Positions 6,290-11,264 of a DNA stretch of 11,264 nucleotides are shown here, piece by piece. The stretch lies in contig CAZBWW010000031.1 of NCBI GenBank assembly GCA_964496005.1, positions 1-11,264 on the forward strand, written 5' to 3'. The stretch comes from CAZBWW01 sp964496005. Lineage in GTDB: Bacteria; Patescibacteriota; WWE3; UBA101185; UBA10185. Numbering within the stretch: position 1 is the stretch's first letter; every line of letters starts with the position of its first letter. The notes under the pieces are model-generated. The model saw nothing but the letters and a program-made list of their open reading frames with translations, did no database searches and had not been told where the DNA came from. A program made the position numbers and the translations under genes.

Positions 6290-7153
6290 ATGCTTGAAGT
6301 GCACAAAAACCCACCTTTACTAACCCGCAAAAAGAAAATGCTCCTAATTACACTTGCCGTTATAGTATTAGCTGCGATTGGGATTGGAAGTTATTATTAT
6401 TATCTCAGCACAGTTCCCTCACCGGTTGAAAGTATTTGGGGACAGCGCGTATTACGTGACAGCTATATTTACGACTCACAAACCGACCAATTAATTTTCC
6501 ATGAGGTTATTGCTGATAGAACTGTAGTAATGGATCTAGCCACAGGAGAAATGTTGCAAAGGGTAGTCAATCCCGGCGGGATAAAATTTTATGTGCCCGG
6601 TAAGTATATTCATATAGGTTCACAGCAGGTCTATGACCTCGCAAACAGAAAAATACTGCCAATTACAGTTTCAACCACATACGATTATGGGGATTCAAAA
6701 AAACTTTTTGAGGTAAATTTAGCAAAAGACACTGAAAACGGTGCGGTTATTTATTCAAGCAGAATTTTTAATAATTGGGTGTATCTAATGATTTTTGAGT
6801 CAAACGCGGCATATTACGAGGTCAACGATAATACACTGCAGTTTCCTTCCTTTGAACCTATGGTAACAACAAATCAACTTCAAGGTACGCAAGGGGTACA
6901 TTCTGCAGAGGGTACAAATAACATTAAGGCCGACGGACCCGATGGATACAGCGTACTAATAACTAACGACCCTTCGTGTACAACACTAGAATGTGGTAAC
7001 GGTTTTTATGTTGAGGTTACAAAAGATGGAGTATCGAAGAAAAAGATCAAAGTTGCCGACAGTAAGCTAAAAGATGTGTTGGCATTTCCTCAAGGTAGAA
7101 AAGAGGTTTATTTGCTGGGCGAATCGCAGGTTAATTATATTCCCTTGGAATAA
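6290..7153 (+). CDS. Unknown single-pass membrane-anchored protein, beta-rich
   Basis: 287 aa, not recognised. I chose the ATG at 6290 (MLEVHKNPPLLTRKKKMLL) rather than the in-frame TTG at 6263, since the extended -10 element lies between them. A basic stretch RKKK (13-16) leads into one membrane segment at about 17-38, then YYYY. The rest (about 45-287) alternates short hydrophobic strands with polar turns. VVMDLATGEMLQRVV (79-93) and QQVYDLANRKILPI (112-125) recall the strand-turn pattern of beta-propeller (PQQ-like) blades; this is only a resemblance. Two cysteines (C230, C235) in DPSCTTLECGNG may pair. Probably an envelope protein with its globular part outside. The 7198 gene follows 44 bases downstream with its own promoter-like element. 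Confidence 0.7.
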   Translation: MLEVHKNPPLLTRKKKMLLITLAVIVLAAIGIGSYYYYLSTVPSPVESIWGQRVLRDSYIYDSQTDQLIFHEVIADRTVVMDLATGEMLQRVVNPGGIKFYVPGKYIHIGSQQVYDLANRKILPITVSTTYDYGDSKKLFEVNLAKDTENGAVIYSSRIFNNWVYLMIFESNAAYYEVNDNTLQFPSFEPMVTTNQLQGTQGVHSAEGTNNIKADGPDGYSVLITNDPSCTTLECGNGFYVEVTKDGVSKKKIKVADSKLKDVLAFPQGRKEVYLLGESQVNYIPLE

Positions 7154-7185
7154 ATTTAAAAACTTTATGTACTAGCGAAAAAGGC

Positions 7186-7191
7186 TATACT
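7186..7191 (+). promoter_or_regulatory. -10 element for the 7198 gene, leaderless type
   Basis: TATACT (7186-7191) is followed by ATAACA and the ATG at 7198, the same hexamer and six-base spacing as the 4185 gene. The -35 is poor: TTTATG (7164-7169) at 16 bases is the best choice. No Shine-Dalgarno lies upstream of the ATG. Confidence 0.55.
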
Positions 7192-7197
7192 ATAACA

Positions 7198-8427
7198 ATG
7201 CAGGAAGAAAACACAAATCAGAAACAATCAAGTGATACTCCTGAAGAATTGCCCAACGCTCCTTTTAAAGTTAAGAACAATCGTATAACATGGTTATCTG
7301 TGTTTTTTATTGTTGGGGTAGTAATACTAACAGGTTGTATTTTAGCCTACACATCAAATTCAACTAATCAACCGGTTGAGCCCCCTAAAAATTTGGAGCA
7401 AGAAATGCCCCAAAAAATTGTAACAGAGCCCATTCATCTGTTTTATCCTATGCCGAATTCAGAAACAACTGAACAACAGCCGACATTTTTTGGTAAGCTA
7501 TTTCAAAGCACAGAACCATTACTAGACACAGTATTTTCATTGGAAGGGGTTCCATACGCGCAGGACGACAAAAGCTATTATCTGACTTTTTTCCCGGGAA
7601 TGTTGAAAAATGTTTCAGTAGTAGTAGATGGCATACCTGTTACTGCCGTGTATGGTGTTGCACAGTTTCCTAAAGTCCTGTGCGATAATAATAGTTCGGA
7701 TACTTGGGGGGAGGGCGGGTCCGTTTCGAGCATACTTCCAATCCCAACCGAAGAATGGTGTATGGAAAATAAACAAGAATTCTTACCGCCGGTCCTGTTC
7801 ACGTTTAAACCAACACAGCGGCTAACTTTGGGCCAACACACTGTTAAAATAGCTACAGACGAGAATGAAAAAGAATTTGTATTTACTGTTGTTGGGGAGC
7901 AGGAAGCATCTAGCGGGATAAATACTCAAATAGTGGATGATACACGTCCGTTTGAGGTTGCGGACTCGTGTTCGAGCCGGTATTACTACCCATCAGGTGA
8001 ATATATGCACATGCCAGTTCCCGATTATGTTGCAGCGAACCAGTTTTCAAAAATATATTTTCCGCAGTCAGAGCCAGAGACCGAGACTTTTGCCGAACAA
8101 AGAATTTTATATTTGTCTTTAGGAGGAGAGGTGTTTGATTTTAGACTTCCGCCGGCCAGCACATTTTATGTGGACGGTGAGGATCTAAGTCAGCGTGTAG
8201 TGGAAAACACTAAAAATGTGTATTTACTACCAAGGCACCTGTTTTTGCCGGCTACAGTTTTAGTTTATGGAGACGGTAGCTTAGCAGCGGCTTGGGAAGG
8301 CACGCCAGCCTATGATGGCGACACATCAGAATATGTAGAAGTGATTCCGATTAATGCTTCAGGTGAGTATTATTATGCTAATAAACTACCACACCAGACC
8401 ACTAGCTGGTCCGGGTGTGATGGATGA
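7198..8427 (+). CDS. Unknown single-pass membrane-anchored protein, large outer domain
   Basis: 409 aa, not recognised. About 28 polar residues, one membrane segment at about 31-51 (WLSVFFIVGVVILTGCILAY), then a Pro/Gln/Glu-rich linker (52-78) and a large domain or domains. Residues about 200-232 (RLTLGQHTVKIAT, then EFVFTVVG) look like the last strands of an Ig-like or Big-like domain ('L-x-x-G-x-H-x-V ... F-x-F-T-V'). The C-terminal part (about 250-409) has aromatic-rich segments (RYYYPSGEYMHMPVPDYV, EYYYANKLP). The cysteines at 162, 188, 258 and 407 could form disulfides outside the cell. C47 lies inside the membrane segment and does not make a good lipobox. The N-terminus MQEENT resembles that of the META-domain protein. 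It converges on the small HSP gene. Confidence 0.72.
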   Translation: MQEENTNQKQSSDTPEELPNAPFKVKNNRITWLSVFFIVGVVILTGCILAYTSNSTNQPVEPPKNLEQEMPQKIVTEPIHLFYPMPNSETTEQQPTFFGKLFQSTEPLLDTVFSLEGVPYAQDDKSYYLTFFPGMLKNVSVVVDGIPVTAVYGVAQFPKVLCDNNSSDTWGEGGSVSSILPIPTEEWCMENKQEFLPPVLFTFKPTQRLTLGQHTVKIATDENEKEFVFTVVGEQEASSGINTQIVDDTRPFEVADSCSSRYYYPSGEYMHMPVPDYVAANQFSKIYFPQSEPETETFAEQRILYLSLGGEVFDFRLPPASTFYVDGEDLSQRVVENTKNVYLLPRHLFLPATVLVYGDGSLAAAWEGTPAYDGDTSEYVEVIPINASGEYYYANKLPHQTTSWSGCDG

Positions 8428-8441
8428 GATATAATCGACCG

Positions 8442-8483
8442 GAATTGACTTACAATTATTTTACGTTAAAGCAATGTCAATTC
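8442..8483. repeat. Inverted repeat at convergent gene ends
   Basis: GAATTGAC (8442-8449) and GTCAATTC (8476-8483) are perfect 8-bp arms around a 26-base AT-rich centre that contains ATTATTTTA. It spans the short gap between two convergent genes and includes the stop of the small HSP gene. It could act as a weak two-way terminator; the loop is longer than usual, so the call is uncertain. Confidence 0.3.
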
Positions 8484-8929
8484 ACTCGCACCTGTTTTGG
8501 CTTAGTTTCCTCTGTTTTCGGTAATTTCAGAGTTAGTACCCCGTTTTCATACTTAGCGTCTGCAGTATCAGCACTTACATTTCCGGGTAGGTTAAACGTC
8601 TGTTCAAATGAAGATTCCAGTGCTTTGTAGTAGTACTTTTTCTTATCATCCTCTTCTTTTTCCTCTTCTTTTTTCGTTTCCGCCTTAATGGTTACCGAAT
8701 TCTCTGAGATCGAAATGGCGATGTCATCCTTATTTACACCGGGAACCGCCATTTTAACAAAGTAGCTATCATCTTCTTCCCACAGGTCAACAAACAAATT
8801 TTTGGCTGTAAATGACCGATCAAAGAAATCATCAAACATTGATGGCACGGTGAAAAAATCATCCAACATTGAGCGCATTGGAGTATAACGAGTTAAATCT
8901 TTTACCGGTCTTTTTTTAACTATTTTCAT
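8477..8929 (-). CDS. Small heat-shock protein, Hsp20/alpha-crystallin family
   Basis: 150 aa, an ATP-independent chaperone that holds unfolding proteins, cytoplasmic and normally oligomeric. N-terminal arm (1-41), then an alpha-crystallin domain at about 42-140 with the family marks AVPGVNKDDI (61-70) and AKYENGVLTLKLPK (125-138), where GVL is the signature. The C-terminal tail (QVRVN) has VRV, close to the usual I/V-x-I/V motif that docks neighbouring subunits. The domain carries an unusually charged stretch (KKEEEKEEDDKKK, 86-98). The N-terminal arm contains a repeat, MLDDFF (21-26) and MFDDFF (31-36), also visible as a 30-base DNA repeat. Start fixed by a full Shine-Dalgarno. Upstream are a CIRCE-like operator and a long leader, consistent with heat control. 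Confidence 0.96.
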   Translation of the reverse strand: MKIVKKRPVKDLTRYTPMRSMLDDFFTVPSMFDDFFDRSFTAKNLFVDLWEEDDSYFVKMAVPGVNKDDIAISISENSVTIKAETKKEEEKEEDDKKKYYYKALESSFEQTFNLPGNVSADTADAKYENGVLTLKLPKTEETKPKQVRVN

Positions 8930-8933
8930 AAAT

Positions 8934-8941
8934 ACCTCCTT
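8934..8941 (-). promoter_or_regulatory. Full Shine-Dalgarno of small HSP gene
   Basis: Minus strand AAGGAGGT, a perfect complement to the 16S tail, five or so bases before the ATG at 8929. It contrasts with the SD-less starts of many neighbours. It is also complementary to ACCTACCTT in the same leader (9044-9036), with one bulged A. Confidence 0.9.
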
Positions 8942-8993
8942 GAAATAAATTTAATACTTTATGTAATTTTTACTAATTTTTGAGATAAGTGTA

Positions 8994-9059
8994 GATGATC
9001 GGCAGTTCGCTAATATGTAGTAAGCAGCTATAAATAAGGTAGGTACAGCCGATTGCATC
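8994..9059 (-). promoter_or_regulatory. Structured leader of small HSP mRNA, candidate thermosensor
   Basis: GATG plus ATCGGC (8994-9003) pairs with GCCGAT and CATC (9048-9053, 9056-9059), with two bases bulged: ten base pairs. The loop carries, on the mRNA strand, ACCTACCTT (9044-9036), which can pair with the Shine-Dalgarno AAGGAGGT (8941-8934) over eight pairs with one bulged A, extendable by a U-A and a G-U pair. Competing folds could expose or hide the ribosome site. The complementarity is seen; a thermosensor role is inference. Confidence 0.4.
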
Positions 9060-9073
9060 CTAACTCATCTATA

Positions 9074-9100
9074 TTGTCACTCTAGCAAAGTGAGTGATAG
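9074..9100. promoter_or_regulatory. CIRCE-like operator (HrcA site)
   Basis: TTGTCACTC (9074-9082), nine bases, GAGTGATAG (9092-9100). The CIRCE consensus is TTAGCACTC-N9-GAGTGCTAA; each arm matches at 7 of 9 positions, the inner CACTC/GAGTG dyad is perfect and the spacer is exactly nine. It covers the -10 and spacer of the small HSP promoter, the usual place for HrcA repression. HrcA itself is not in this window. Confidence 0.7.
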
Positions 9101-9108
9101 GTTGTCAA
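9079..9108 (-). promoter_or_regulatory. Promoter of small HSP gene
   Basis: Minus strand: a perfect TTGACA (9108-9103), an 18-base spacer, and TAGAGT (9084-9079, 4 of 6). Start near 9072 gives a leader of about 140 bases. The CIRCE-like dyad overlaps the spacer and -10. Confidence 0.55.
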
Positions 9109-9127
9109 GAATTTTTATACAACTCCG

Positions 9128-9156
9128 TTGCCCGTCCATGCTACAATCTCTACAAG
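9128..9156 (+). promoter_or_regulatory. Promoter of MFS gene, leaderless type
   Basis: TTGCCC (9128-9133), a 17-base spacer, TACAAG (9151-9156), then seven bases to the ATG at 9164. This repeats the geometry of the other leaderless-type starts, though both hexamers match only 4 of 6. An alternative -10, TACAAT at 9142-9147, would give a leader of about ten bases. No Shine-Dalgarno in either case. Confidence 0.45.
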
Positions 9157-9163
9157 CTCACAT

Positions 9164-10777
9164 ATGAACAAAAAAATGAAACTATTTGTTTTTACGATGA
9201 CTCTAGGAACGTTTGTGGTTGTACTAGACAACACCATAATGAACGTTTCTATAACCGCGCTTGTTGCAGATTTAAATACAACAGTATCCGGAGTGCAAAC
9301 CGCAATCGCGTTAAATGCGCTTATGATGGCGGCGTTTGTACTTTTGGGCGGAAAATTAGGCGATATTATTGGGCAGAAAAAAACTTTTGTGTCAGGCGCT
9401 GTCATTTATATAACAGGTAGCTCTTTAGCTTCGTTTGCCAATACCTTATCTACTTTTATTTTAGGGTGGTGTTTAATACAGGGTGTTGGCGCGGCACTTA
9501 TGATGCCTAATGTCCAGTCTTTAATTAGGGGGCATACCAAGGGAGCAAGTAGGGCCAAAGCATACGGAATGCTTGGCGGTGTAAATGCGTTAGGCACTGC
9601 GGTTGGTCCGATTTTAGGCGGGTTTTTAACTGCGTACTTTTCCTGGCGTTGGGCTTTTAGAGTTGAAGTGTTTACTTTAATAGGTCTACTATTTTTAAGT
9701 TCTAATATTCCGTCAGATGTGTATCAAAAAGTACGACCGAAGCTGGACTGGTTTGGTGCCGCACTTCAAGCAATTGCCATGCTCGCGTTTGTGACCGGTA
9801 TTATGCTTATTGGAACGTTTGGTTTTGTATTTGCGAAGGAAAACGTACAAATTGGTAATTACACCTTAGGGCTTTCACCAGCGATAATACTAATGGGAAT
9901 CGGTGTAATAGCGTTTTTGGTATTTGTCTGGTGGGAAAACCGCCGTGAGCTTAATAAACTTACCGTACTGCTTGATTTGAAATTATTTGGCAATAAAGAC
10001 TTTAACAGTGGGTTAATAGTCCATTCTATTCAAATCGCTTTGTTTGTCGGGTTGTTGTTTACAGTTCCGCTTTTTTTGCAGGTAACTTATGGTCTGGACG
10101 CGTTTCAAACAGGTGTGATTATGCTGCCGTTTTCGCTTACAGTAATTTTACTAATTAAACCGGCATTAAAACTTGCCCAAAAGTATTCACCTAGGTGGGT
10201 TGTAAGTGCCGGTTACGCTATTAGTATTGTAGGCAGTTTATTTTTGGTTTACCTTGCGGATGCAGGCCAAGAGCCGATTAATATAGTTCCTGGCTTAATA
10301 ATTTTTGGAGTTGGGCAGGCTTTTATTGCGTCGCAAATGGTAAATTTCATAATGTCATCCGTTTCATCCAAGCAGGCACCGGAAGCATCTGGTGTGAATG
10401 CCACTTTTGAGCAGTTGGGTAATTCTATTGGTGTTGCGGTTTTAGGTACAGTTCTTACAGCAGCTTTAATGAGCTCGCTTTTACGGACAATACCTCAAAG
10501 TACAGTACTAACACCCGAGCAAAGTGCGCAGTTAACTACATATGTTGAAAGCTCTAATGTTCAGATTGTAAGTGATGATCAGGTGTTCTCGGCAGTAACT
10601 GAACAAAATGTTTCTGATCCGGTTGCGCAGGAGATAGTTAATTTATATCAGGCAGCTCGTACCAATGCATTCCAAGTTACATTGTTGTTTGTTGCATTTT
10701 TCAGTTTAGTGGGTCTAATTCTTACAGCACGCTTACCTAAAAAATCTGCCGCGGACTTAGCCGCGGCAGAAGGTTAG
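9164..10777 (+). CDS. MFS transporter, DHA2 (EmrB/QacA-type) drug exporter family
   Basis: 537 aa with about 14 membrane segments, the length and layout of DHA2 drug/H+ antiporters in the cytoplasmic membrane. Signatures: LDNTIMNVS (21-29, motif D1 region in TM1), GGKLGDIIGQKK (62-73, motif A between TM2 and TM3), and GTAVGPILGG (144-153, antiporter motif C in TM5). The long polar loop before the last membrane segment, with ESSNVQIVSDDQVFSAVTEQ, is usual for the family. In the segment after TM5 most relatives have WRW-I-F-x-I-N; here it is WRWAFRVE, so E replaces the usual Asn. Start: the ATG at 9164 (MNKKMKLFVF), not the upstream in-frame ATG at 9128, since the promoter lies between. Substrate unknown. 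The last codons overlap a terminator for the opposite strand. Confidence 0.94.
   Translation: MNKKMKLFVFTMTLGTFVVVLDNTIMNVSITALVADLNTTVSGVQTAIALNALMMAAFVLLGGKLGDIIGQKKTFVSGAVIYITGSSLASFANTLSTFILGWCLIQGVGAALMMPNVQSLIRGHTKGASRAKAYGMLGGVNALGTAVGPILGGFLTAYFSWRWAFRVEVFTLIGLLFLSSNIPSDVYQKVRPKLDWFGAALQAIAMLAFVTGIMLIGTFGFVFAKENVQIGNYTLGLSPAIILMGIGVIAFLVFVWWENRRELNKLTVLLDLKLFGNKDFNSGLIVHSIQIALFVGLLFTVPLFLQVTYGLDAFQTGVIMLPFSLTVILLIKPALKLAQKYSPRWVVSAGYAISIVGSLFLVYLADAGQEPINIVPGLIIFGVGQAFIASQMVNFIMSSVSSKQAPEASGVNATFEQLGNSIGVAVLGTVLTAALMSSLLRTIPQSTVLTPEQSAQLTTYVESSNVQIVSDDQVFSAVTEQNVSDPVAQEIVNLYQAARTNAFQVTLLFVAFFSLVGLILTARLPKKSAADLAAAEG
10739..10770 (-). terminator. Intrinsic terminator of SHOCT gene, inside MFS coding region
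   Basis: TCTGCCGCG (10745-10753) and CGCGGCAGA (10762-10770) form a perfect GC-rich 9-bp stem with an eight-base loop. On the minus strand it is followed at once by six Ts (10744-10739). It lies 26 bases after the stop of the minus-strand SHOCT gene. On the plus strand no T-run follows, so it serves the minus strand mainly. It encodes the C-terminus of the MFS protein (SAADLAAAEG) at the same time. Confidence 0.85.
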
Positions 10778-10795
10778 TAAAAGTCAGTTAAAATT

Positions 10796-11089
10796 CTAAA
10801 GCCCTAAAATTTCCTTTTTTTTCAGATCGTACTCTTCTTGGGTTATTAAACCTTTGTCTAGCATGCGTTTCAGTTCTTCTAATTCTTCCTCAATCGTCAT
10901 TCCTCCCATCATATCGTCTTGTTGTTGGGGTTGTTGAGTAGCATTTTGTTGGTTTTGTGCTTGGTCTGTTTGGGCTTCAATATTTTTTCTTACAGCTCTG
11001 TTTGTTCTGGCTGAAGATACTGCTGAAGCAGTGATTGCTGCTCCCGCTATAGCTCTTCGGCGCATTTGTCTTCTTGCAATTCCTGGCAT
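10796..11089 (-). CDS. SHOCT-domain small protein
   Basis: 97 aa. Basic N-terminus (ARRQMRRRA, 5-13), a short Ala-rich moderately hydrophobic stretch (14-27) that is too weak to call a membrane segment, a Gln/Asn-rich linker (35-58), and a C-terminal SHOCT domain at about 66-97: EEELEELKRMLDKGLITQEE (67-86) followed by a lysine-rich end and LGL. SHOCT (short C-terminal domain) is a two-helix module found at the end of many otherwise unrelated bacterial proteins, thought to help oligomerisation or binding; its precise role is not established. Start supported by AAAGGAGGT five bases before ATG. Convergent with the MFS gene and divergent from the gene at 11216. Terminator at 10770-10739. Confidence 0.9.
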   Translation of the reverse strand: MPGIARRQMRRRAIAGAAITASAVSSARTNRAVRKNIEAQTDQAQNQQNATQQPQQQDDMMGGMTIEEELEELKRMLDKGLITQEEYDLKKKEILGL

Positions 11090-11094
11090 TGTGC

Positions 11095-11114
11095 ACCTCC
11101 TTTACGAATTTATA
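11095..11114 (-). promoter_or_regulatory. -10 and Shine-Dalgarno of SHOCT gene
   Basis: Minus strand: TATAAA (11114-11109) is a likely -10, with no clear -35 at normal distance (TTAACA is present but only 13 bases away). AAAGGAGGT (11103-11095) is a full ribosome site, five bases before ATG. The two are so close that the ribosome site would lie near the very 5' end of the mRNA. Confidence 0.6.
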
Positions 11115-11185
11115 CTTTGGTAACTGGTGTTAATATAGCACTTAGCCTCCTTTTTAACCAGTACACATTTATTGCTTACTAACAA

Positions 11186-11210
11186 TGTTATAATAACTGT
11201 AGGACAGGAG
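11186..11210 (+). promoter_or_regulatory. Extended -10 and RBS for the last gene
   Basis: TGTTATAAT (11186-11194) is a perfect extended -10 (TGn plus TATAAT). AGGAG (11206-11210) lies five bases before the ATG at 11216. Initiation near 11201 leaves a leader of about 15 bases, just long enough to hold the ribosome site. It is divergent from the SHOCT promoter. Confidence 0.7.
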
Positions 11211-11215
11211 TCGCC

Positions 11216-11264
11216 ATGAAAAAAAACCCACTTAGCCCAAAAAGAATATATCACTGGTTAATAT
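11216..11264 (+). CDS. Start of a gene, N-terminus only (partial)
   Basis: ATG at 11216 opens a frame that runs off the window without a stop: MKKNPLSPKRIYHWLI. The basic start could precede a membrane segment, but 16 residues are too few to say. It is called a gene because of the well-placed extended -10 and AGGAG site. Function unknown. Confidence 0.65.
   Translation, partial: MKKNPLSPKRIYHWLI

Noticed and set aside
9094..9420. Open frames on both strands over the start of the MFS gene
   Set aside because: The MFS frame carries clear family motifs throughout; the others show no recognisable features and no start signals.
1..11264. CRISPR array, insertion sequence, integrase, toxin-antitoxin or other defence genes
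   Set aside because: No regularly spaced repeats, no transposase or recombinase motifs, and no gene pairs of that kind were seen on either strand.
1..11264. Alternative genetic code with TGA read as glycine or tryptophan, known in some candidate phyla
   Set aside because: Genes such as GH1 and the META-domain protein end naturally at TGA, and conserved Gly and Trp positions use ordinary codons.

Overview
The window reads as a piece of an AT-rich bacterial chromosome that uses the standard code (several genes end in TGA, and no in-frame TGA needs reading as sense). It opens with the last ~46 bases of a 16S rRNA gene ending in an intact anti-Shine-Dalgarno sequence. No 23S gene or tRNA follows. 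The next gene is on the opposite strand, so this 16S looks unlinked from 23S. Together with the many small single-pass membrane-anchored proteins of unknown function, this suggests a Candidate Phyla Radiation (Patescibacteria) type genome. That assignment is inference, because too little 16S is present to place it.

Layout. 1-46: 16S 3' end. 47-326: spacer with small hairpins and no gene. 327-2361 (minus): a hypothetical protein with an internal duplication, preceded by one base of spacing by a membrane-anchored clan-A glycoside hydrolase. 2439-3680 (minus): a cytoplasmic GH1 beta-glycosidase. 3769-4185 (minus): a small anchored protein that may be BamE/SmpA-like. 4366-5463 (plus): an anchored META-domain protein with a second conserved C-terminal domain. 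5629-6114, 6290-7153 and 7198-8427 (plus): three membrane proteins I do not recognise. 8477-8929 (minus): a small heat-shock protein. 9164-10777 (plus): a 14-TM DHA2-type MFS exporter. 10796-11089 (minus): a SHOCT-domain protein. 11216 to the end (plus): the start of a further gene.

Expression signals are the most interesting part. Six genes have a -10-like hexamer (TATACT, TACAAT, TAAAAT or TACAAG) ending only 6-7 bases before the start codon, with no Shine-Dalgarno, so their mRNAs should be leaderless. Other genes (small HSP, SHOCT protein, the 5629 gene, the last partial gene) have strong AGGAG-type ribosome sites and real leaders. The small HSP gene has a near-CIRCE operator over a TTGACA promoter and a ~140-base leader containing a sequence complementary to its own ribosome site. 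A classic intrinsic terminator for the SHOCT gene lies inside the last codons of the convergent MFS gene.

How the genes fit together: the two glycosidases plausibly cleave glycans outside and inside the cell; the anchored proteins probably decorate the cell surface; the small HSP is a stress chaperone; the MFS protein exports small molecules. I see no CRISPR array, insertion sequence, phage gene or recognisable defence system.
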